Source: Styela clava
Lineage: Eukaryota > Chordata > Ascidiacea > Stolidobranchia > Styelidae
Assembly: GCF_964204865.1 (NCBI RefSeq)
Contig: NC_135252.1
Span: 12,793,383-12,857,382, forward strand
Reading direction: 5' to 3'
DNA: 64,000 bases
The notes under the pieces were generated by a model that was not told where the DNA came from, ran no database searches, and worked only from the letters and a program-made list of their open reading frames with translations. Shown here in pieces: positions 1-13,400 of the stretch (within the stretch, counting starts at the first letter, position 1; every line of letters begins with the position of its first letter). Position numbers and translations under genes: made by a program.

Positions 1-113
1 GAATCAAATCATGAAGCAAATTGGCAAGTCAATCATTTGTTAAAAACACAATTGCAGTTTGCCGTTGCTGGTTTGTGATGGAATATTTTAAGTGGCCCTA
101 ACCCATTTTTCAG

Positions 114-2449
114 GTGCACATAGTTGTGAAGATTTGACAGAAAATTACGGAGTTACAAAATCGGGATTTTATATTTTACGATCCATTGAAACGTCTCAAC
201 TGAATTACATCTACTGTAGTTTTGAACCCGGTAAGATAAAAGTGTGGAATGTTTTCGGTCGGTTGAAATTTTATTAGTTTAAATAAAATATTTACAGTTA
301 AACTTGGATTTGCAAAGTACGCCACTATAGTTCTCTTCTCTATTTGGATTTTGAAAAATAAATATTGGAATATTCAATAACAATATTGTTCGTTCAAACC
401 GAATCAAAAAATCAGATCATTTTTTTCAGTATATATCTTTGACAAAGATGACAATTTGCGGAAATACAGAGATAGATATGACACCCGAAATATTCTTAAG
501 TAAAATGAATACACTCATTTCCTTTTTTTTTATATCACGAATAGAATTTTTTTGCACTTTTAGGTATTTCCACATGTAATCAACTCAGAAATAGCCAAGG
601 AGTGAATGAGACTGGACTTTATATTGTTAGACCAGACGCATCGTTGCCGTCTTTCAAAATATTCTGCAAATTCTCTTTACGCGATGGTGAGATCAATCAT
701 TTGTATATCGTATGTTACGGACCGTACTGCACCGCCTCGTCAATAAATTGTTTATATTGGGGATTTGTCCATACATAGGGCGCGGTGACCGTACATTTGA
801 ACCCACGTACATTTGAACCCATGTGTATATTCGCGAGTTCAATCTATATGCGGGTGCTAAACCCATGGGTTAGGGTTAGTATGGGTTCAAATATCCGTAA
901 AACAACAAAAATTTTCATAGGTGCAATAGTGTGCAGGTGCAATCGTCGTGGGTTCAAATGTACGTGGGTTCAAATGTAATGGAACCATAGGGCGCACCGG
1001 ATAAGACGCAACTGTAAGGAGTATCGGCTTACCGTATAAATCTCAATAAATCAATAGTTGGGTGATCCCGAAGTATTCGTACCAAGATGGCACACAACCT
1101 GAATATAGTATGTGTACCAGGTTCGGGTTGAGCGTCATCTTGGTACGAATACTTCCGGAGCGCCAATATTTGTATCTTAATGTATTTCATTGGAAGAAAA
1201 CCTAAAGCGACGGTTTGTTTATGAAAAAAAAGTACCGATTTGTTTTGAGTGTAGGCAATAAGGCATAAATCACTAGCTGATCCGCACGGGCTTAGAAGGC
1301 GCTTTATGGTACTTCGAAACAAAGGCCAAAAAGGTGTTTTTTTCACCCACATTTTGCCCCAAAATAATACACTGAACGGAGCTGTAAAACTTCCGCTAAG
1401 TACGAGATCCGCTGACATGCGGTCGCGGAACCGCTACAATTCATTTTTAATTTTGGTGACGTCACCACGCAAAACGTCAAATAAATAAACGAATCCCGAA
1501 ACGAATCGATAATTCTGAGAAAGTATTGCATCGTGAATCATTCCATTCACGCAAGACTATCTTAACATCGAGTGTTTTCATTTGATTTCAAGCAATAACA
1601 GAAATATGGCATGACAATATGAATGAAATTGAAGTTGAGGGAAATTGTGAGAGTCAAGGTTGTTACACGTGGACTCCTAACTATTCGTTGAATCAAGGGC
1701 AGATTGTCAGCATTATTTCGATTTCTCGAGAATGTAGACAATTCGTAAAGGTACGGACGACTAACTATTTCTTTACAAATAAAACTGCGTCCATATATAT
1801 CTCTGTACAACAAACTAAAAATGTATTTTTTTGCGAAGATTGTCGTGGTTACTTATCACATTTCCCAACTAACACATTTCATTAGTTCATTGTAACCTTC
1901 AAATTGGGTACTTCGACGATAATAAAAGAGACAAGAAAAAAAAATAATAAAGATTGATGGCACCTGGGAGACGTTTTCGCTAATGAAAACACGTATTATT
2001 GTACTATATAGAAATTCATCTATTGAACGATGTTTTCATTTAATTTACAGTTTCGGTGCAAAGGCGTCTTATTATTTCGAGATGGACATGGACATTGGGT
2101 ATCACGCACTGGTCAAAAGATGAGGTATTGGGGTGGCTCTACCTCAATGCGTGGAAATTACTGCGCATGTGGGGAAAATGGTTTGTGAAAATTTTTAAAT
2201 ATTACAAGGAGTAAAACTGTTTACATGTTAACAATTATATATATATATATATATATTCTTCTAGGAAATTGCGTGGACAATAGGTATAAATGCAATTGTG
2301 ACAATAATCAGATCAAAATACTGACATCTGATGAAGGGTATCTCACGGACAAAACAGTGCTACCGTTAAAAGAAGTTGGTTTTGGTGATAACGGCGATGC
2401 TGGAGAGAAGGCTTGGTTCACTATTGGAAAACTGGAATGCATGGGATAG
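114..2449 (+). CDS. Secreted-type protein with caspr-like fibrinogen fragment (3' part of gene)
   Basis: Five exons can be joined in frame: 114-230, 564-686, 1602-1750, 2051-2180 and 2265-2449 (TAG). The first two are symmetrical phase 1-1 exons, each coding a ~40-residue repeat of pattern C-x2-L...G-V-x3-(S/T)-G-x-Y-I...F-x-C-x-F, the start of a fibrinogen-like fold. The last three run WHDNMNE...RYWGGS...YCACGENGNC...CNCD...LTDKTVLPL...GKLECMG. They match, segment by segment, the fibrinogen-like part of contactin-associated proteins (caspr/neurexin IV): YWGGS, CxCG...NC, CNCD, LPV/LPL and a final LxCxG. In caspr a laminin-G domain follows, but here the frame stops at once. The 5' end and any signal peptide lie before the window. 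The homology is confident. The function, probably extracellular adhesion or recognition, is inferred. Confidence 0.75.
784..986. mobile_element. MITE with ~40-bp inverted ends
   Basis: The ends are inverted copies built on the motif ACATTTGAACCCACGTACAT, and both termini carry GGT/ACC. The flanks repeat ATAGGGCG(C) at 775-783 and 987-995, an 8-9 bp target duplication. It has no coding capacity and sits in an intron of the caspr-like gene. It is probably a non-autonomous DNA transposon. Confidence 0.7.
1061..1164. mobile_element. Palindromic MITE, family P, copy 1
   Basis: This 104-bp, nearly perfect palindrome has ends of the type GGTGATCCCGAAGTATTCGT. The flanks AATAGTTG (1053-1060) and AATATTTG (1165-1172) match at 7 of 8 positions, so an 8-bp target duplication is likely. 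It belongs with the copies at 21049-21278 and 57125-57230. It lies in an intron of the caspr-like gene. Confidence 0.8.
2236..2256. repeat. (TA)n microsatellite
   Basis: A pure TA run directly before the 3' splice site of the last exon of the caspr-like gene. Similar TA tracts occur near 7061-7080, 9142-9157, 11070-11086, 11597-11611, 23276-23291 and 33246-33261. Confidence 0.85.
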
Positions 2450-5400
2450 ATATTTTGAAGATATATGCGTTGTAGTTGAAGAAATCATGATTTTTAGAGA
2501 TGTTTGTGGTGCCTGTAGGTCTAAATGCCATTCAAGATCACTTCCTCGAATACAATACATTGATGAGCTCTGGTCTGATTTTTCTTAGCTGTAGCTTTTA
2601 GCGACCATTCATCTCATAAAAGCATTAGATTTTAGGAATCACCAGATAACAAGAAGTGTTGGATATTCTAAATAATAGGTTTCTTGAACAGGATTAATCT
2701 TAAAATTAGTTAATCAGTAAATGTTTCGTGTCTCGCGGCCTTGTCTTTATTGTGCCACCCCAACTATGTCGGCATTGCAGACCATGAGTCCGATGTAACA
2801 TCATAATAGAATAACAATATCTATATATAATTTTCAGCAAAGGTTATTGGGTGTAATGTGTGAGCGGGTGCAAATATCCGTGGGTGCGAGAGTATGGAAG
2901 TGCAGTTTATGGATGGGTGCAGCAATAAATAAATTTGTTTGAGCTTTCGATGTATTATCGATACGTTATCAAGGCACACGGCATGGCATGCGAGTTTATT
3001 CAGAAATGTGTCGAATAGGACTGATATAGTTCAACGTATCGCTATCAACTATAATTACTACTAATGAGGTACCTACTTCCCAAACATTAACAACGGCAAT
3101 AATCTCATATATGCATGTATTGGGATTTACTTTTGCACGGAATACAGCACTGAATTAGCGCAGTAATCGTATAGAACAGTCATAGAGTATGTATGAACTA
3201 ACAAAACATTCTTGCATGACAATGAACCCATGGAAAGTGACCAAGCACGGAAAACCAATAGAGCGTAACAAGGTTCCTAACAAATAATACAAGAAAACCG
3301 CCGAAGCACAAATATATAGACACGAAAATAAAATAACGAACCGTAGTATCGCCAGCCTATATGCGACTCATAAGGAAATGTGGCTGAACACGGGATTCGA
3401 AAAATCGAACCCGAGGACAGCCGTGAAGTGATGGTCATCCTTGGCGGATTCAAGACAGTGTTCCCATGAATTAAAATAAAAGAGCAAAACTTTGGGTGAA
3501 ATATCGGATCTCATAGGATTCCGAGGAAATTTTAAATAGAATTAAATAAAAGTAATAGCCTTCTTGTAACTACTTCCATCATTAAGTACTGAAATCGATA
3601 ATAGCCCATCAGTTCCGTAGATAAGCGATGTTTTCCGCGCTCTAAACGTCGCGATGGACGATGTAGCAAAACGACCTATAAGTCCACTCCATGCCCAACA
3701 ATATTCACACCTATTGTATGACAAAGACATCATAACTGGCGCAAAGAATTAAGTTGAACCGAATCGGTCAGAAAGCCGAGGACGTAAACGAGTATAGCAC
3801 GCTACAACGCGGGCCAATCTAAAACAGCAGTTGTTTTCCAACTTTTTAGGTGAAGCTGAACCCAATGAAACAGAATTCGAGTAACAACAATGCAACAAGT
3901 TAATTGCGTGTTATTGTCTGAATATTTATATAGGTATATATAACAACAAACTTAATAGTGTCAAAAAATGAACTTTAAAGTGTAGCAAGTTGAGTATAAG
4001 TGGCAAACCTAATAAGGCGACATTAGATATCGATTAGAATAATCAACAATTCCAGACGAGTTTGAGCTGAAATGTAAGCTTTCCGTTTTTATCTGAGTGA
4101 GATACTAATGCCAGAGTTAAGAGAATGAACTTATCTTTATTAATTTATATGATGACGATATGATAGCTCCAAGATAACAGTAATCCGTCAGTTATGAAAT
4201 ATATATTTTATATTTTCACCAGCTTTACGTGGCTATGAGTTTGAAAGTATACCATTGGCGATGACAGTTGATTGAGCACAAAAGGAATTACATTTTGAAA
4301 GTGAATGTAGTTTAATTAGTGATCCATGACAATAACAGAAAATACAGGTTGTGTGACTTATAATGGTGTTTGGTCGATAACGATACCTCGTTTCCATGGT
4401 AACCAGGTATTCTATTATCAAGAGTAATGGTCAAAATGCACTTCTGATCATATTCTTTATTATTTACTTCTTAAATACACCTCAGTTTACTTATCTTGGA
4501 AATATTCTTCCCTAAAGTAATGTCTCTTACACTTGGATAGCAATACGGATGATGCCTCGTTTTCATGGCAACGAGGTATTTTCATGGATGGCACCATATC
4601 CAAAATTAATCAGAATATGCTACTGTACATGTGTGCCAAGTTTCATGCTTGCATCCAAAAGTGCACAATTCCATCATATTTGAGGTCTTATCCGCTGGAA
4701 TATAATAATAATCTCGGATTTGAATATGAACTTGCATAAGGATGCGGAATCCCTGGAATGCGGTGGCGGAAACCAAGAATACCGCTGAACCCCGTTTGAA
4801 AAACAATGCTCTACAGTTTTCAAGATCAGTGTTAAACATTGCATGCAATATTCAATGCGGGTCCTCGACTTTACACGTCCTAAATGATAAATTCGAACCG
4901 ACTAAATTAAGATGTTAAAGTATTTTATTAAGTTGTTGCGAACCGAAATGAATGTTTTGTTTTTACGACTACTGCGACTACATTTTAATAAAGTGGTTCA
5001 ACACAGCACGGCGTGAAACGTATATTATTGTACAAAACAACACAAAAGGGCAAAAGTATCAAACTAAAATTTACACTGTCTGTCTGGTATGCGGGTATAG
5101 AGCTACAGAACATCATCATGATTTTTTCAATATCGCGAGAAACCAAACCAATTATAACACTCAAATAAAAGAAATCATTCCGTAAAAGCTTGGTTGGCTG
5201 AGTTGCCACCAAAATAAAGGTTGATAGATATATGTTTTTAAATATATACTTATCGTGCTGCAAGAATGATTATTGAGGCCTAGCCATATATCCGAAAGCT
5301 GGAAATGATAGAAAACGTAAAAAAGAGTATGATGTCGGCCCAAGAACGATTATCGAAGCTTAGTCGGACGTCCGCAGCTCGAAATGATAGAAAACCTAAA

Positions 5401-7447
5401 AAAAATGATATGGTATCGACCCAAGGACGATTGTCGAGTTTTAGTCGGACGTCCGCAGCTTTAACTGACCTAAAAAAAGATATGATATCGGCCTACTCGA
5501 AGTGTTCGAAACAGTTTTATAAACATTTATTTACGTCTTTTTGCGAGTGCACAGCCTGAAGTGTTTGATAAATTTCACTATCCCATTGAGCGTATTGGTA
5601 TTTTGCACATTTCGGTAAGACATATCACAATATTACCATATTAACAATATTACCATCATTTCGCTAATAAAAAGTATCGATATCCAACAGCTAAAGTTGT
5701 TAACAAAACATGAAAATAAATTAATAGTTCTCAACCATGCATAACTGAATGACGTTATAAGTAAATTTTGTTCAAATTTGCTGGAGGCCAAACGGATTTT
5801 GTTCAATTAATATGTAGATTTGAAATACCGATTTCACGTTTCAAGTTGTATTTTTTCGCTTGATTGTCAGTTTCATTCTTGAAAATACCTTTCGGATTTT
5901 TTTGTGTTAGGACAAATTAAAATAAATTCATCACTTTGGTTTCGAGTTCGATGAAATATGTTCCATAGCATATTTTAGAAATATCATTCACATCTTGTCG
6001 TCGAAGTTTCCAGATGTTAGGGGATAACACGTTTACATTTAGAACGTGTTTTGATTTTGATATGTGTTGTAATCCACTGCACCACAACAAAGAACTTTAA
6101 AATTTGCCCAGTTTGTTCCACCCTTATACAAGTGTCAGAGATATTTGAAAACGTTTTATATAAAAATCATCGAAGTAACCACTCGCTTCTCATCAATTAG
6201 CAACAGGACAAATAGGTTTTAGTTACTTTTTGAAGACATCACAACGCAGCGGGCAAGGGTGTTGACATAAGGGGTCTTCCGAGTATTGTTACTTTTTACA
6301 TCAGCTATTGTTATAATATCTTGCGTCAATATAGCGTTACGAAATACAATATTGGATATAACAAGGAAAATAATGGGTATAGGAGTAGGAAAACCTCAAG
6401 TTTTGTAACAATTCTCGCTCGAGCGATGACAGGTCAAGGATGGTAACAGGATCGTTATGGTATTATGCTCTCTCGCTGCGTTTCCCTGGCAACGATGCGC
6501 AATTCCCCGTGCTATAGATACCGTTTTGGTGTTGGCTTGTTGATATGCGGATAGACGGGATGTCACTTTCTAGAATTTCTTTTACTAAAAGATCTCCCTC
6601 TTGCTACGTCCAAATGATACTTATTCGTATCTAGAAACAGTAAAAGTGTACGTTGGTATAAGTGGATAAATATGTCAATACAGACGCCGCGGTATCATGA
6701 AGTGATAAGATGTTGACAAGGGATTTATCTGTGAGTGGTTTTAGAGAGCTTGATATTCAGATTTTTTTTTCAGATTGAACAATTTCGTACAATAAAGAAT
6801 AAGTTTCATATTATATTAGATTATATGATCGTGTTTCAATATATTCGACGTAAACGGAGGAATGAGCATCTGAAATTTCTAAAAACCGAAAGAATGCCTG
6901 AAATACTCGTTTTAAAGTATACAAAATACATAGTATATTTTACTATATATATGCGCTTTTTAGGCATCCATCCTTAACAATCGTCGAGGAAGTACATTGT
7001 TATGCTACGGTTAGTTATCGACTTTTAGTAGATTAGATCTGAACCAGCTGAGAGTATTCCATATATATATATATATATACAAGCATAGGAATGGAATAAA
7101 AGAAAATAGAGGCATTTTATGGAGGCGACGTTTAGTAAATAGTAAGGTCAATATCATGATTAGTGAAAACATAAAATTTGCAATTAGTCATTGTACAAAT
7201 GTAACAAAATTATCCAATTGTTATACAGTACAAAAATTTTCAAATTATGTGAATGAATAATATTATATATATATACTTTCAAATTATCACAGCCAATTCT
7301 CTTAGATTTTCATTACACAAGATCGTAGGAAAGAAATTTACAATAAAATCGATCGTTACCGCATAATGCTGTAATATTACCAAGATAATACAGAACGACA
7401 TAGAAGGTTTTTGTTGAAAGAATTGTTAAAAATACCAGGGCAGCACA
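2450..7447. other. Gene-poor intergenic stretch
   Basis: I see no exon chain here. Short open frames lack splice context or family signatures. The stretch contains an imperfect tandem repeat (5261-5505), (TA)n tracts near 7061-7080 and 7262-7274, and unassigned AT-rich sequence. A GGGTGCAAATATCCGTGGGTG-like patch near 2860-2925 weakly resembles the MITE at 784-986. Confidence 0.5.
5261..5505 (+). repeat. 80/81-bp tandem repeat, three units
   Basis: Units start at 5261, 5341 and 5422 with CAAGAATGATT, CAAGAACGATT and CAAGGACGATT. The second and third share TAGTCGGACGTCCGCAGCT. The second spacing is exactly 81 bp, so one frame stays open across units 2-3 and repeats a ~27-residue Ser/Arg/Lys-rich segment (QERLSKLSRTSAA, then QGRLSSFSRTSAA). 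Unit 1 is more diverged. No gene could be built around it. Confidence 0.65.
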
Positions 7448-10400
7448 ATGCCAACGGGTTCTGTTTACAGTGATGATGTACGACTTCTTGATGACCTAAC
7501 CAGGCTAAAGTTAAAAGTTATTCAAAAGGTGAGTGAAATTATGCAACTTAGGTTTGCATTGTTTGCTCACTGTCCAGTTACTAAATAAAATTAAAAATTA
7601 TAACAGTAAACCTTATTTTATTTGATGTTAGAATAAATGAAATCGATTTATACATCTTTATAACATTGGAAGATACCACTAATTTCATGTCGAAATTATC
7701 ATTATCGAATTCATTTATTCGTGTTATAAATTTGTCATTAAGTGCGTGATATGATTTATTCCGGGTAGTAAATCATTAACAACGTTTTCCTGATTTGTTG
7801 TACATCGCGTTAGTGTGGTCCGTTGATGTTCAAAGGATTTCAACATTGGCGAATATTTGTCCAAGATAGAGATATAATCTCCAATTTTCCAAGCAATATA
7901 GGAAATCCAATGTTTACTTGCTTCTTTAGAAATTAAACACAAATACACATAGAGAGAACAGGGATGTCTTAACACCAACACGATATCGTCAATACCACCA
8001 CAGGCGTCGCTACGTTGACTCTCCGGATTCAGACAGATATGAACCGGAGACTCCACCTCCTCTTCCTCCACCAGGTGAATGCCATCATATTGCTAGGCCC
8101 TAAATTCGTTTAAGATACAACTTATTATTTTTCTTTTAATTAATATCTGAGATGCTGTATATATATGTAGTAGATTTTCTAGTATTTTCAACAATCATGG
8201 TTTCAAGATAAATTTAAAAAAACCAATTCAACGAATTATTTCTGATATTTATGTCTGGTCAAAATCAATTTCGTATGTACGGTCCAATATGCACGATGAA
8301 GACGTACAAGGCGATGGGATGAGCAATATGAATATATGTGCACTATTTCTGTAATTAATCATAGAAGAAAAATTTGTCACTTCAGTCATAAGGTTTGATG
8401 ACGAAAAATGACTTTTTGACTCATCTTGAAATAGTTCATTATTATTTTACGAAATAAACTATGTTATACGTGACAAAATGAATCACTAGAACTACAACAA
8501 TGTTTAATTGTCACTTTGGTAAACCTTCATCTTACTTGTCGTTCTCTGTGATATATATTTGTCTTGTTGTCAATGACAAAACCCTCTCGAGCAAATAGAG
8601 GGCACTTGACACGCCTAGATTTTCATAAGTCAATGCTATATTTTTATCGGATCGTTTAGGAAACGAAGGCACGTATTTGAATGTTGGAGTTGAACTTGAG
8701 TCTATGTCGGCCAAAAAGTTGGTGATTTACTAGGCCGTACATATATGGTCATCAATCCTATATAGCTGTCATTTTTATGTAAAAGTCTTGATATACGATC
8801 ATAAAAGTTGATAATATTAAAAAAAAATTGTACACTAAGTACATCTTGTCACTTCGAGGATACGTATGGACATTATCAATTTGTATCAATGGTATATCAT
8901 CAATACAACGATTCAAATGGCATCATAACAACCCCCTACTTGACCGCGACGTCAGGCGACTCCATCGATTTGTCGTTTCCAATTGACAAATCTGGATTAA
9001 ACAAACATTCTTTTGTTATCAAAAGTTAATTTCTTTGTTGATTCTCGATCTTTTGACCTGATTATTTTTACATGGATATGTTTTCGTCTTGATATCGGTC
9101 TGAGTAATTAAATGTAATCATAATACTGGAAAGCCACATTTGATATATATATATATAATATTTATTTAACATTTCAAAACAAAAAAATACTTCAGTTTCT
9201 CGTGCGTGTGTCTAATGAAGACGTATTAAACAACGAACTCGTATAGAGTTCAGTTCAGAACAGTGGCCAATTAGCCATCTACTTTCCAACCTGAGACGTT
9301 ATAACGTTACTCTCGGCAGATTCTTATCCATGTCGGCAAAGTTAAGTCGGTTTCGCGTTGTTCAAATCACAGAAGTTTGCGGATGTTATCGCGCGCCCGC
9401 GTGTCACAAACTAGGATAAAAGGGTTTCTATTTGACTAAACTTACGACTCATCTATTGTTGTAATTATTCGATCATAAGTCCTGCCCTGTTCAATAACAA
9501 AAGTATCAAATATTTCGAACAAATACGGGAACAAAGCAGGTTTTACCAAACAATTAACAATATGTCGACCATGGAAGCTTTGATATGATTTGAACGTCAT
9601 AAGTCAAACTATAGACGTGGTGTTCCATTCATGGATAACCGCAAAAATCTGGAATTGTAAGACAAGTCGGGCGCAGAGAACTACTGACAACCATAGTCTA
9701 CTCAAAGAAATGAAAATAGTCACAAGGGAAATTGTTAAACAATACAACGAAGTTATTAAGATTCAATAAAGTTTTCGGGTAATATCAATACACTTGCATT
9801 TCCATCTTAAGCATCACGCTATGTATAAGTTGAGCAATGTCTTTCCAAAATATCTTGCGGGAAATTTGGTCGGCTGTTTCAACTCAATCCCGATATGAAA
9901 AGCATAATCTGACTCATTACAACGAATTGGCTGATTAGCCATTTCTATTTCTATGACATCAATTTCTAGATGATGATCTATCAGATTCATCTGAAAACTT
10001 ACTAGATAACATGTCACCAAATTTATACTATCAACGCTTTCAATATGCTGTACTTAACAATTAGCGCTTTTCATATATATACATGTCGCCCAGTGAGAAT
10101 ATACAGGCGTATTTAGCACAAGCCATTACATTACACCGAAATTCAGTTACCCATTTATGGGATTTTAGAGAAGAGAAAAATTGATCAACGTTGGTGAATA
10201 AAGTTACGATAAAATGTCTCTAAAAGTACTCCTTGGTATTAAGCTTATCGAGCGAGTACATTCCAGAGAAATACAAAACTATATTTCTTTTGCTGTAATG
10301 CTGACTGAATAAACAGTGTGCGATTACGGCGGTCCCGTCCAAACCAAACAACATCAGATCAAATTGAAATCCATATACCCCCGTCTATAAAGTTGTACTA

Positions 10401-13400
10401 TAAAAGACCATGTTTCCATAGCATTAAGAGTGAATTATTACAAATAATTAGCACGCTTGAGTTTACTTCAAACTATCAGAATTGAATGGGATTCGAATAT
10501 ACGAATAATACCGAAATTCGTCTCCCAATTCAAATGGCCAAAGCAAATCCGACCTCCCATGTGGTAGCGTGGCCGAGCGGTCTAAGGCGCTGGTTTAAGG
10601 CACCAGTCATTTCGATGGCGTGGGTTCGAATCCCACCGCTGCCAGAATTTTCGATACTCCACGTGAACTCTTCGATATCGTGCGGACGGGATTGTGATAA
10701 CCCGCAAGTTCCCAAAGCAAGGCGCTGACTATTGAACTATTCACTATTCAGAGTTCAGATGATATTGTCCTGACAAGTCACGTTCATTGCTTATGGTTGT
10801 TCACTCACTATTCAGAGTTCAGATAGGATTTTCCTGACAAGTCACGTTCATTGCTTACGGTTGTTTATAGACAGATAGTCGATTCTATAAAAACTGCGCC
10901 TTTATGGAAAAATCATCCTTGCATTTTACAGAACGAAGAAGGGACCGATTTTACAGAAAAATTGATAAAAGAAATGAATTACTCCATAAATTATGGGTAA
11001 GTACTACTAAGTAGATGCATACGTTACTTTTATGCAATATGAGTTCGAGGTTAAAAATCGTGAATTTATGATATATATATATATATGCCCCAAGAATTAG
11101 ACTGAATATATATTACAATTTATTTCGGTACATATATTTTTGTTTGTCCCGCAATGCTGCATATTAGAACATATATACACATCCAATAACATTCATTACA
11201 GGAGGAATTAGGCGATGGAGGGACAAAATATCGACGTAGAGATAGATATCTTCCACCACTTACTCCGAGAAGACAAAATGAGCCGCCCATATTTGCTTTT
11301 AATGAAGGTTTCAAAACTGGAAATACTAAGAAAGGTAACGCAAACTTACTTGTACCTATTTGCAAAATATATGCCATGCGAATTCACCAATATAAATGGG
11401 CGCTTCAAAAGTGTGTGTACCAATATAGAGGTAACTAATTTTGTTCGCCTATACTTTACATCAAGTTATGTAAAGGGACTGAAGCTTAGGAGCCTAAGCC
11501 TAAAATGAGAAAAATCGGAATGAAATTGTGGCCCAACCCTAACATGCAGTACACACACTACGGGAGTACCAATAAATGAACCTAAGTCGAACAACATATA
11601 TATATATATAATGGAATTTCGTGGTTTAAACGTTTATCGGAACGAAATGATTTCCTATTTGAGTCTGATCTGCAATAATGGGGTTTTTCATAAATGATGC
11701 CCCACATAATCACATCCTAGAAAAACAACATTCGTCCGTTTCCGCACTTTTATATTGTCGCGACCCGCAAGAATACCTCTTAAAAAAGCGGTCCCACAAA
11801 TTTTCACCCAAAAGACACCAACCAAACATGTATCTATTGGAATGGGCTGGAAAAATTGACGTAATATTACGCAGAGATAAATGTATCAAGAACTAAAATC
11901 AATAACGCTTGTAAACTCTAAAACGTTGGTTCTTTTAAGCAACCGTCTTTGTCACAGCGAGGAAATTGCATTGCAATTGCGCTATTGCCAATTTCCCCAT
12001 ATTACTATTCATTTTTTGTAACTCTCCACATAATGCGTCGCAGAGAAACTGCCTTCAACAAACAGTTTTAGTAAATCAAATGATATCTATGGGATTTGGC
12101 ATAGCAGTATATATTAGTAATTTTGCATAAGATGAAATGTTTGTGGATTGATTGAATGGAACGAAAAATTGATAAAATTCGTTATATTTTTTTCTAATTT
12201 ATCCACTTAAGTTTATACGTTATAAAAAGAGTTTTCACACTTTTAGACCTTATGGAATTAATGCTGATACAAAACGCGCAAATGCAGCAGTGGTTGATGA
12301 CACAAACATTGGCGAAACGTGCTGGTGCTGCTGATGACGATGCACCACATCATTATCATCATTATTACGGAGATCCAAGAACATATCCTCTACCACCCAT
12401 CAAAAAGTAAGTTGACGAAAACTTCAGTTTGGGAGAAGCGTAACAATCCGTTTTTACATGCACACAAGAGTAATTGGTATGGGTCTACTTACTCTACTAT
12501 AGCAACTCCTATTAGGCAAATTCATTAAAAAAATAATTCGTACTAGAAAGTCACGATGTGTACCTCGAGGTATCAAATCATCGCATTACTCAGCTATTGG
12601 TAGAAATTAGATCCATGTAACACGACACGAGGGTATACAAGAGCACCATTTACACAATGGTGCAATCAGCAGTGCGCTCAAACTAATATCAATTTAAATT
12701 TGTTTTCAGAACCGATTCCGGTAATCAGTATCCTCAGGATTTCTTTGCTGGCAATAGATCACCATCTCCGGCACCAGCAGCAGAGGTATGTTAGCCTTGT
12801 ACGCTTGGATGACTGAAATAGTATGAAAATGTGAACCTAAGATGCCTCACATATTTGGCAAATTTTTTTGGCTGAAAACTACTTGCAACTAAATAGTTTT
12901 CATTGGCTGGCTAAATATTCATTTGTGAATATGAAATTAGTTATCAAGTTGATTCTGTCATGCAGAAAATGTAGAGCAATTTTGTTAAAATTTTAACCGT
13001 ATATTTTAACATGAAAATTGTTTGATACTTCTAACATCAGGTTGATCAAATTGAATAGCAGGTAAGGTTAGACAAATCCAACATAAACTGTAGTTCAACC
13101 TAACAGTTGCCTGGGAAACGGTTAGGTAGGCCTGCCCATATTAGAACTGCGCAACTATATTTAATGTATATATACTCAATATATTTATATACGCGTATAT
13201 ATATTCGGGCTGGTAATTCAAGGAAAATCACTTCAACCGTTTAACCGGGTTAAATAAACAGGTTAGCCGCATCGTAACGTTTGACGTAATAATTTCAGCT
13301 TGATACGTCATAATGGTTACGAAGCAATTTCGCGTGATCTTAACTTAGGCTTTGTTTTCAACAATCAACAATGCAGAAGCAATCGAGATCAAATTTGGGG

